Shown here: positions 7,748-15,320 of the stretch, piece after piece
Position numbering within the stretch: the first letter of the stretch is position 1
Layout of the letters: every line of letters begins with the position of its first letter
Assembly: GCA_021202895.1 (NCBI GenBank)
Contig: JAJQCE010000005.1
Location: 1 to 64,000 of the forward strand
DNA from: Ruminococcus sp.
Lineage (GTDB): Bacteria; Bacillota; Clostridia; Oscillospirales; Ruminococcaceae
Direction: 5' to 3'
Length of the DNA: 64,000 nucleotides
Program-made: the position numbers and the translations under genes
Notes under the pieces: model-generated
Databases searched by the model: none
Seen by the model: the letters and a program-made list of their open reading frames with translations, nothing else
What the model was told of the DNA's origin: nothing

Positions 7748-9262
7748 TTATTCTCCGGCAAAATATGGTGTCCAAGGGCTGCCGCTGCCGTAATACAGCT
7801 CATCGCCGCCGCAGATACAGTAATCGGTTATATATTTTTCAATTTCCGCGACTGATTTATCCGAGAGATACATTTTAAGCATTGCCGCCAGAGCGGAAAT
7901 GTGCGGCACTGCCATTGAGATTCCGTCTAGCTCCGCCATTGTGTTGCCTATGTAATAGCTGAGAATGCTTACACCTGGCACACTGACGTCCACTGAATCG
8001 CCAGGACTTGAAAAATAAGCTATCGTTCCAGTATTATCTATTGCGACAACTACGATTGGCTCATCGATATGCGCTGGGCATTCATCTGCCGTGTTGCCGT
8101 TCTTGTCTCCCTCGTTTCTAGTAGAAATTTTCAAGTCTGATCCGTTACCTTCATCGTCCAGCGACCCAACTGGCAGAATATTTACTTCCAGTCCTCTGGT
8201 GCAGTCCAATATAGTACCTGCTACATGAGTGTCATGTCCGTATGCGTCATAATGTCCGTTTGTGTTATTTTTTTCGACAAAGTCAAATCCATCCAGTATT
8301 CTGTCTTCGGTTTCGCTGCATGGGGATACTCCGCTGTCAATAACTGCGACAGTTACCGACTGAGTACTTTGTCCCATCAGCCATGCGGACAGCTGATCCA
8401 GCCCCATATATTCTACTCCCAGCTATAATATGAAAGATATAGGTGGTGCTCGTGCTTGCCGATGATGTAATATCATCATCGGAGCTGTCTAAATACTGTG
8501 AGTATTCGTCCTCCTTTGCGTAAATTACACCGTCCATATTTTTTAGTGATTCAAGGCATTTTTTCGCTCCCTCCTCGTTGGAAAACTGAATTATGACAAA
8601 ATTATCTTCATCTGCGATAACCGTCACTGCGGGAAAATCTGACAAATCTATATCGTTGCCTTCAAACATAAGAAGAAGCCGATTTGTGCTTTGTTCGCCG
8701 CTGACCACCAACGGATCGTCATTTTCCGCAATCAAGTCTGATATAGCCTGACTGAATTTTTCAGTTGTTGTCGTTTCAATAAGCTCCGTATCTTCTGAAA
8801 CCTCTATTTTGCCTGAGGAGCTTTTCGGCAGTATGATGATAGCTGCGATAATAACTGCTGCTACCGCAGCACTTCCTGCGGCGGACATGACAATTCCAAA
8901 ACGTCTTTTTTTAATCATCTTAAGCCATTGCTCTGCTTCTTCACAGCCGAGTGCCTTTGCGGCTTCATACCATTTGTGGGCAATTTTTAAATTTTTCTTT
9001 TCTACCCAACCAAAGTGAAAGATATGCCCATAGCCAGTGCTGCCCAAGCATATCCACAGTCAGCGGCACGTTTCATGCTGTTGACAGCCTTTGCCGCTTT
9101 AGTTCCTACAGTTGTCTGAGTCAGTGTATAATCTGTAAAAATAAACAACGCTTCAGGTTTTTCAGCATTTTCGCTTTTCATGCACCAATCCGAATTACTT
9201 TTAGTGTAAATGCTTTTCCATTTTTTCAGCTTTTTGTTATACATCGATAATATCTCCTTCAT
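7748..9262 (-). pseudogene. Sel1-like repeat/TM/subtilisin-like serine protease, broken by two frameshifts and a deletion
   Basis: Three overlapping frames add up to one protein. Residues read from 9262 give a Sel1-like repeat (AVNSMKRAADCGYAWAALAM), which continues in another frame from about 9047 (FGWVEKKNLKIAHKWYEAAKA). That frame carries a membrane segment (SAAGSAAVAAVIIAAIIIL) and an I9-like propeptide region. After a second shift near 8420 the subtilase domain appears: AVIDSGV (Asp), GHDTHVAGT (His) and GISMAVPHIS (Ser). About 50-60 residues normally found between the EGNGSDL strand and the oxyanion-hole NEG segment are missing. The catalytic triad is still readable, so decay is fairly recent. 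Membrane-anchored subtilases of this kind often sit in secretion-related loci. Confidence 0.8.
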
Positions 9263-10149
9263 CCGCAGGCGGTCGCTTGGGCATTGTCTGCTGATTGATC
9301 ACTTTTTTCTGTTGTCCATGTTGATATGAATAGTCATAGTTTTGAAAATTCTTATTTTCGCAGGTTGAATCTTGTTGCTCTTTAATCGACGCTACAGCCG
9401 TGCCAAGGAAAATCACTGTCAACCATAAAGAAATTATTTCATAGTTGAAAATTACAGCTATGATTGTTGAAAGAGCAGAGAGAGTCACTCCACTGACAAT
9501 ATTTTGCAGTATGGTCGAAGAATTTACTGCTCCGTAGTATCCAAGAGTGAATAAAATCATGAAAATCGTTCGTATTAAAAGCTTATAGAGAGAAAACTCA
9601 TTATCGCCCTGAAGAAATAGAAGCGAGTTATGACTCAGATAGATATGAGATGTTTTAGAGTGCGTTCCATCTGAAGCATCGCTGACTGCTGTTTGAAGTG
9701 CCAAAGACAATTCCTCCGTATCAAGGCTTCCGTTGCTGAGTGAAACAACCGTATCGGTTCGCCGTTGCTTTCAAACTGTGATAGCATCGAATCGCTTAAG
9801 TTGCCATCTCCGTCAGTAAAAATGATAAATGCCTTTGTGCTGTCGGAGCGGGCGCCATTTTCCATCGTTTCCTATGCTGCAAGCAGCGGAGGGTCGAAAT
9901 CGGTTTTTCCTACGGTATCAATCTGACTGACATACTGTATAATTTTCTCCTTGCCAGAATCAAATTTGCCAAGAAATGTTTCCAATTCCCGCTTTCTTTG
10001 AGCAATATCAACGATGAAATTACGTGTGAAATAGGACATACCCATTTTATGCAGAATACTGCTGTATCTTGGTCTATGCTCCACAAAAATTCACGCATTT
10101 GCGTAAGATTTCGTACGACAAAATATATATGTATTTTAGTGCGGTTCAC
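9237..10149 (-). pseudogene. vWA-domain protein with C-terminal membrane segments, broken
   Basis: The frame reading FLGKFDSGKEKIIQYVSQID then KTDFDPPLLAA meets a TAG at 9872-9874 and continues in the same frame with ETMENGARSDSTKAFIIFTDGDGN. This is the second half of a von Willebrand A domain: the MIDAS Thr in KTDFDPPL and the strand IIFTDGDG are visible. A frameshift near 9740 then leads to LDTEELSLALQTAVSDAS, and two hydrophobic segments (FMILFTLGYYGAV; IVSGVTLSALSTIIAVIF) end in a Gln/Pro-rich tail. The DxSxS half of the MIDAS site was not found intact. At least one nonsense codon and one frameshift make this a pseudogene. Its membrane tail has a second copy near 11.0 kb. Confidence 0.7.
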
Positions 10150-10162
10150 TTGCGCAGGCGGC

Positions 10163-10640
10163 TCAGGCGGTTCCTGTGCTATAAAAAGCAGACTGGCGAC
10201 CGCACCCAGCCAGTGGGCATCTGCCCTCGCAGCTCCCGTATGCCGAAAAAGCTTCCTCGATTGGGAGAAGCGTCCGTATCTTCATCGGAAAGCGTCTGAG
10301 ATTCGTTTGTGTTTTCGGAAAAGCTCTCTTCTTTATTATTTTGAGCGGCTTCGTTCTCTTTTGCAGAGGAGTTTTCATTTTCTGAAAGCGTTGAAACAGC
10401 ATGGCAGTCGAAGCCGAAATCACTCCATAGGATTTGAAATATATCAAAGAAAGAAGAACTGTTCTGCCACTTTCGGCAGGTTCTCTGCCGACTGAACAGG
10501 AACCAAATGATTTCCGTCCAGACGAGTGAGAAAAAATCCCTGCATAGAGTGTTCATAAGTACAATACAAATAAATCTGCATACGTTTTAACGTTCTCCGA
10601 TTAAATTAAATATCCTTTGGATTTTGGATGAAGTAATAAC
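10163..10640 (-). pseudogene. Degraded remnants of a minus-strand gene
   Basis: Short protein-like stretches are spread over several frames: TYEHSMQGFFLTRLDGNHLV and VQSAENLPKVAEQFFFL (about 10560-10445), an acidic/Asn/Ser linker (SENENSSAKENEAAQNNKEE, about 10385-10325), and ARADAHWLGAVASLLFIAQE (about 10232-10173). They lie between two recognisable fragments of the same cluster and probably belonged to one or two of its genes. I cannot assign a function. Confidence 0.5.
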
Positions 10641-10642
10641 CG

Positions 10643-11210
10643 TCATCTGCAAAAGTGCCTATACCTCGTTTGTTTTTTTCGCAAAATGTTAATCAGCACC
10701 GTAAGCTGGTACTGACCAGGAATAGGGAAAATATTTCCCATGACGCTTTCCATTTGCTTTGCCTCTTTCTGCATGAGAATGTAAATCAATGCATAAAGCA
10801 TTGGCTGCTCACAAAGCTTAGGGGAGTATCCCTGTATTGATAAGTGCGGGAGTTGACTGTAGAAGACGGTTTTTTCCCATGCCTTCTCTGCCCACTGTGG
10901 CAATGCTTAAGTAATCACGTCTGAAATGCTCCGCTATGTTTCTTCGGCAACGTTAAGCTTTACATGAGCAATACTAGTATATTAAACTCCGCTGCAAAGA
11001 AAAGGACAATAAATGACAGAAGCATTCCGCCTGTGATACCGCTGATTATGCTGGAAACTCCAATCCTTCCAAAATATCCGTACTTAAACAGCAGCATACA
11101 AATAATCAGAACAGCCGTTAAAGCAAAAATCCAATGCTTCCGTCAATGTAAATCAGAAGGAAAAAATCCGCTCTGACGGTTGAAGACAAAATAGCATAAA
11201 TTCAAGAGTT
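10643..11210 (-). pseudogene. Fragments of a second vWA-type membrane tail and a Walker A-like ATPase
   Basis: From about 11134 down, the minus strand encodes two hydrophobic segments (WIFALTAVLIICMLLFKYGY and IISGITGGMLLSFIVLFFAA) that resemble the membrane tail of the vWA gene at 9.3-9.6 kb, including the shared GYxG and IVSG/IISG steps. After a stop, 10940-10818 reads IAEHFRRDYLSIATVGREGM then GKNRLLQS, a Walker A-like GREGMGKN with Asn in place of Ser/Thr, reminiscent of FtsK/SpoIIIE-type ATPases. Then 10903-10643 gives PMLYALIYILMQKEAKQMES and on. No frame is intact. Confidence 0.5.
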
Positions 11211-11246
11211 TTAAACAAGGCTTTAAAATATTTTTTTGATATAGCG

Positions 11247-11275
11247 TTGACAAAAATGAAAAACTGTAGTATAAT
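11247..11275 (+). promoter_or_regulatory. Sigma-A promoter, duplicate of the miaB promoter
   Basis: TTGACA (11247-11252) and TATAAT (11270-11275) are separated by 17 nt. The surrounding sequence is nearly the same as the miaB promoter at 13397-13425. Confidence 0.85.
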
Positions 11276-11395
11276 TAATATTGATTAGTCTTTAAATTCA
11301 AATATGGGAGGACAGGCGCTTATGAATGAAGCTGATTTTGACAGGCAGACTGCGCTGGAATATATACAAAGTTTTGCCGAGAATTATACTTTGCG
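11247..11395 (+). repeat. Truncated direct repeat of the miaB promoter and 5' coding end
   Basis: About 149 bases match 13397-13543 at roughly nine bases in ten, covering -35, -10, leader, ribosome site and the first 25 codons of miaB. Identity ends at TTTGCG in both copies. The differences inside the coding part are mostly silent. Confidence 0.85.
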
Positions 11396-11420
11396 CTGTT
11401 TTAAATCATACACGCTTTAA
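11322..11420 (+). pseudogene. miaB 5' fragment, 32 codons
   Basis: The ATG at 11322, behind GGGAGG, opens MNEADFDRQTALEYIQSFAE, the start of MiaB, and after TLR runs into unrelated codons and stops at TAA 11418-11420. The next gene starts 20 bases later. It may still be translated as a leader peptide coupled to the lipoprotein gene. Confidence 0.75.
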
Positions 11421-11440
11421 TATTGGCGGGAGGAATTTAA

Positions 11441-13258
11441 ATGAATAAAAAAACAACTGCTTTTGTAAAAGTGATTTTTATTTTAGTATCTCTTTTGCTT
11501 TTCGGGGTTTCCTGTACAGACTCGAATGAGAAAGAAAACTTTTCATCGCAGGTTGATTCATTTGATGAGATTATGGGAATTACAGAGGGCTCATCTTTTG
11601 ATGAAGATTCTGATGCAGATTCCAGTCAGAGCAAGGTAGTCTTTCGTTCTGCTGACGAGGTGGACGCTGCCGCTGTTGTTGTGCCTGATGCGATGACATA
11701 TTCTCAGAAAATTGAAGCGACGCTTGATTCTGATGAAGCCGCATGGCTTTATGAGCTTATCTGTGAAAAGGTGGTTGACGGCGATAAAATAGAGAAGCCG
11801 TCAGGTAGCTTTGATGCTTCAGTTTGCTTTAGATATACAGACGGAACAAAGGTTATAGTGTCGGCATACGGAGATGGAAAATACGGTTGGGTTCAGGAGG
11901 ATGGAGCTTCGATTTTTTTTAAGACAAGCGGAGCTTATGACGAATATTTTTATTTGTATGCGGCTTTGAGCGTTATTTATCCTGATGAGCAAATTACAGC
12001 TGAAAAAAAAGCTTCAAGCAGCGGGGATTTGCTTATAGCTTTTGGCGAGGACAAGATTTTTAATTTTTATGAAAGCGTTGGCTTTTATATTGATGAAAAT
12101 ACAGAAAAATGCTTTGATGTAGAGCAGGCAGATAACAGCTTTTATTATTGCAGCTATTATTCAAAACAAGCTAACGCTCAAGACGGCGAAGCGTCAGATT
12201 ATCAGACAGATGATTATTATGAGTATATTATGGAACTGGATGAAAATACTGGATATGAAAAAACAGAAGAAAACGGCGACTGGCAAATTACAGACACTTT
12301 TACAGGAGAACGCTATAACAGCTTGCCTGTGCAGATAAGTTTAGATTGTGAGGCATCCAAAGAGATTAAATTGACTATTGATGAATTAGAATACGTATGC
12401 GAAATCTGGAGAGCAGACGAAAGCGATTGGTTTGTCCTTTTTGACAGCGATGGTAATCTTGAAGCTGCATGGGATATTACTGATGACGGCTTGAAAATTT
12501 TGTCAGGTTATTCTTGTCAAAGCATTTCTGACGAAACCTTAGACGATACAATAGCTGAAGCGAAGGAAAATCTGGATAGTACGGAGAATACAGATGCTTC
12601 TCAGACTGATGAGCTTTCTGAATATGATGGGTATATTGCTTCAGATAATGAAGAGTATGGACTGTTTGACCTTACTGGAGAAGTGATTAAGGGCGAAACG
12701 ATTGATGATCCGCAGACTGTTAAAGAATATAGAGAATATTTTGCTCAAAGTATGAGATATTCCGCAGAGTCTTACTGTACAGGAGCGGGAAGACTGGAGC
12801 ATAAAATTCTTTCGTGTGACGGAGAGAATCATTATATTCGCTGGGATATTATTAATTATGACGATCCAAAAGAAATAGGTTCGGAGGAAATTTTGATTGG
12901 TGATACTGTTTATTCTTCCTATTATGACCTTGATGAATATGATGAGAGAAGCTTTACCGCTTATGGCAGCGATGAATATTGTGATATGATAATTTATCAG
13001 ATACTTGACTCTGAATATGAAGCGCAGCTTAATGACGCTTATTATGCTGATGTAGACGGCATTGAATATGAGTGCGAGGAGTGGACGGTCGGCATTCACG
13101 ATTTTACCGTTTATTCTAAGGATGGAGAGATAAAGGCATTTGAAACTGATTTTCATGGCGATTACGTTGTTTATACATTAGTTAGCTTTAGCTTTGAGGA
13201 AAATGAAGAGCTTATAAAAGTACCTGAAAATTTCAGTATGTATATTTCAGATGATTGA
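11441..13258 (+). CDS. Acidic putative lipoprotein with two related C-terminal domains
   Basis: This 605-residue protein starts MNKKTTAFVKVIFILVSLLL and reaches GVSC at residue 26, a loose lipobox that suggests lipid anchoring on the outer face of the membrane. The mature part is strongly acidic. Two later regions look like diverged repeats: around 325-380 (ELEYVCEIWRADESDWFVLF) and around 535-590 (GIEYECEEWTVGIHDFTVYS), each followed by a D/KDGxLxA-type strand. No enzyme motif was seen. The gene has GGGAGGA before its ATG and is driven by the duplicated miaB promoter, with a strong hairpin after its stop. Family not recognised. Confidence 0.75.
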   Translation: MNKKTTAFVKVIFILVSLLLFGVSCTDSNEKENFSSQVDSFDEIMGITEGSSFDEDSDADSSQSKVVFRSADEVDAAAVVVPDAMTYSQKIEATLDSDEAAWLYELICEKVVDGDKIEKPSGSFDASVCFRYTDGTKVIVSAYGDGKYGWVQEDGASIFFKTSGAYDEYFYLYAALSVIYPDEQITAEKKASSSGDLLIAFGEDKIFNFYESVGFYIDENTEKCFDVEQADNSFYYCSYYSKQANAQDGEASDYQTDDYYEYIMELDENTGYEKTEENGDWQITDTFTGERYNSLPVQISLDCEASKEIKLTIDELEYVCEIWRADESDWFVLFDSDGNLEAAWDITDDGLKILSGYSCQSISDETLDDTIAEAKENLDSTENTDASQTDELSEYDGYIASDNEEYGLFDLTGEVIKGETIDDPQTVKEYREYFAQSMRYSAESYCTGAGRLEHKILSCDGENHYIRWDIINYDDPKEIGSEEILIGDTVYSSYYDLDEYDERSFTAYGSDEYCDMIIYQILDSEYEAQLNDAYYADVDGIEYECEEWTVGIHDFTVYSKDGEIKAFETDFHGDYVVYTLVSFSFEENEELIKVPENFSMYISDD

Positions 13259-13320
13259 GAATCAAAAATTATGAGATGCGGGATTTTATTTAAAGTGGAG
13301 CAAAACATGATAAGCTAACC

Positions 13321-13374
13321 TGTAAGAACGTTCGTTTTGCATAAAATTAACGTTCTTACAACCATCATTTTTTT
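13321..13374 (+). terminator. Terminator of the lipoprotein gene
   Basis: A perfect 12-bp stem, TGTAAGAACGTT (13321-13332) / AACGTTCTTACA (13349-13360), is followed by a T7 run at 13368-13374. It separates the lipoprotein gene from the miaB promoter. Confidence 0.8.
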
Positions 13375-13396
13375 GCGAACGCTTAGCTATATGATG

Positions 13397-13425
13397 TTGA
13401 CAAAAATTAAAAACTGTAGTATAAT
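13397..13425 (+). promoter_or_regulatory. Sigma-A promoter of the miaB-mutS-mutL-miaA operon
   Basis: TTGACA (13397-13402) and TATAAT (13420-13425) are separated by 17 nt, 45 nt before the miaB ATG. Confidence 0.85.
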
Positions 13426-13469
13426 AACTATGATTAGTCTTTAAATTCAAATGTGGAGGACAGGCGCTT

Positions 13470-14852
13470 ATGAATGAAGCTGACTTTGACAAACAGTCTG
13501 CGCTGGAATATATACAAAGCTTTGCTGAGAATTATACTTTGCGATACGGTGCGCCGCCTTTGTGCTACGTTCATTCGTTCGGCTGCCAGCAGAATGTCAG
13601 CGATGGCGAGAAGCTGACGGGGGCACTTGTGAAAGCTGGTTTTGTTCCGACAGAAGCCTTGAAGAGCGCACAGCTTATAATATTCAACACCTGCGCTGTG
13701 CGTGAAAATGCTGAGAACAGGGTTTACGGTATTATCGGAGGATTAAAAAGGTTTAAAGAGGACAATCCCGATGTGATAATGGGGATATGCGGCTGTATGG
13801 CGCAGGATAAGAGTGCGGCAAAGCGGCTGATGGACGTTTACAAGCAGATAGATCTGGTTTTCGGAACATTTGCGTATGATGAGCTGTACATCATGCTTGC
13901 TCAAATTTTGCAGAGCAGGCGGAGAATACTTAACATTGATGAGAAAATCAGCGAGATAGACGAGGATTTTTATCAGCTCAGAACAAGCAGCTATCTTGCG
14001 TATGTGCCGATAATGTATGGGTGCAATAATTTTTGCTCCTACTGCATAGTGCCGTATGTCAGAGGGCGTGAGCGAAGTCGAAAGCCGCAGGCGGTTATTG
14101 ACGAGGTGACAAAGCTTGTCAGCGAGGGCTACAAGGAGATTTATCTGCTAGGGCAGAATGTAAATTCCTACAGCTATGGTTTCCCGCAGCTTCTAAGAAG
14201 CTTAAACGGAATAGACGGTGATTTTCGCATTCGCTTTATGTCCAGTCATCCCAAGGACGCTTCGCATGAGCTTATTGATACAATTATAGACTGTGAAAAG
14301 GTATGTACGCATCTGCATCTGGCTTTGCAGTCGGGCTGTGACAGGGTTCTTAAGGAAATGAACCGAAAATACACCTCAAGCGATTACATGGCGATTGTTG
14401 ACTATGCAAGGAGCAGAGTGCCTGACTTTTCCTTTACTACAGATTTAATTGTAGGGTTTCCAGGCGAAAGCTATGAGGAATTTTGTCAGACAAAAGAGTT
14501 TGTGAAAAAGGTGAAGTTTGACAACATATATTCGTTTGTCTATTCGCCGAGAAGCGGTACTAAGGCGGCGCTTTTGCCTGATGAAATAAGCGAGCGGCAA
14601 AAGGGGCTGTGGCTTCACGAGCTTTTGCTTGAACAGGCGGATACCTCGACAAGGTGGCTTTCAAGGTTTATCGGCAAAACCTTTAGGGTGATTCCGACTG
14701 AAAAGGGCAGGCAGGAGGGAATGCTTGTCGGGAGAAGCGATGAGAATGTAATTGTAAGCTTTGCAGGCGGCGAGGAGCTTATAGGCAGCTTTGTGAATGT
14801 TAAAATCACAGGCGCTATGAACTGGGCTGTCAGGGGCGAAATTATAGAATGA
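13470..14852 (+). CDS. miaB: tRNA-2-methylthio-N6-dimethylallyladenosine synthase
   Basis: Radical-SAM enzyme that adds a methylthio group to i6A37 of tRNAs reading UNN codons; it acts after MiaA, encoded in the same operon. The 460 residues show the N-terminal methylthiotransferase domain with its cluster cysteines (VHSFGCQQN, FNTCAVREN, GICGCMAQ), the radical-SAM motif CNNFCSYCIVPYVRGRE around residue 185-200, and a C-terminal TRAM domain (about 395-460). The ATG follows GGAGG. Its promoter and first codons are duplicated 2.1 kb upstream. Confidence 0.95.
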   Translation: MNEADFDKQSALEYIQSFAENYTLRYGAPPLCYVHSFGCQQNVSDGEKLTGALVKAGFVPTEALKSAQLIIFNTCAVRENAENRVYGIIGGLKRFKEDNPDVIMGICGCMAQDKSAAKRLMDVYKQIDLVFGTFAYDELYIMLAQILQSRRRILNIDEKISEIDEDFYQLRTSSYLAYVPIMYGCNNFCSYCIVPYVRGRERSRKPQAVIDEVTKLVSEGYKEIYLLGQNVNSYSYGFPQLLRSLNGIDGDFRIRFMSSHPKDASHELIDTIIDCEKVCTHLHLALQSGCDRVLKEMNRKYTSSDYMAIVDYARSRVPDFSFTTDLIVGFPGESYEEFCQTKEFVKKVKFDNIYSFVYSPRSGTKAALLPDEISERQKGLWLHELLLEQADTSTRWLSRFIGKTFRVIPTEKGRQEGMLVGRSDENVIVSFAGGEELIGSFVNVKITGAMNWAVRGEIIE

Positions 14853-14877
14853 TTATACTATTAAGGAGAGTAACAGT

Positions 14878-15285
14878 ATGACTTTAATTGAACAGACGAG
14901 AATGCTTGGAGCGGCAATTCAGCAGGACAAGAGATACAAAAATTATCATGAAGCGGCGAGGATTAACGACACTGATCCGAACGTGCAGAAGAAAATTGGC
15001 GAATTTAATTTGTTAAGAGCGCAGCTCAACCGCGAGCTTGCGAAGGAGGACAAGGACGCCGACACTATGACGACTCTTGACAAGGAGATACGAGAGCTGT
15101 ACGATGAGATTATGGCTATGCCGTCAATGGTGGCGTTTAATCAGGCTAAGGAAGAGATTGACAGACTGCTTGCGAGCATAGAGTATATTATTTCAAGCTC
15201 GGCAAACGGAGAAGACCCGTTTACCTGCGATGAGCAACCGCCTCAATGTTCAGGAAGCTGTTCGACCTGCGACGGTTGTCACTGA
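14878..15285 (+). CDS. YlbF/YmcA-family protein
   Basis: This 135-residue helical protein (about 20-110, with DPNVQKKIGEFNLLRAQLNR) matches the YlbF family. It ends in a cysteine cluster (CSGSCSTCDGCH) like that of YlbF proteins, which in the Bacillus YlbF-YmcA-YaaT complex helps ligand an iron-sulfur cluster and supports RNase Y-dependent mRNA maturation. It follows miaB by 25 bases with an AAGGAG site. Function by family, not proven here. Confidence 0.85.
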   Translation: MTLIEQTRMLGAAIQQDKRYKNYHEAARINDTDPNVQKKIGEFNLLRAQLNRELAKEDKDADTMTTLDKEIRELYDEIMAMPSMVAFNQAKEEIDRLLASIEYIISSSANGEDPFTCDEQPPQCSGSCSTCDGCH

Positions 15286-15320
15286 CGGACGAAATTTCAT
15301 TAGTTGGAGTGTGAAAAATC

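Noticed and set aside
9998..10495. Plus-strand ORF of 165 codons with many Arg and Ser
   Set aside because: It lies opposite fragments of minus-strand pseudogenes, has no ribosome site and has a composition typical of antisense frames.
12641..13156. Minus-strand ORF of 171 codons inside the lipoprotein gene
   Set aside because: Antisense to a gene with a signal sequence and ribosome site; Ile/Phe-rich shadow composition.
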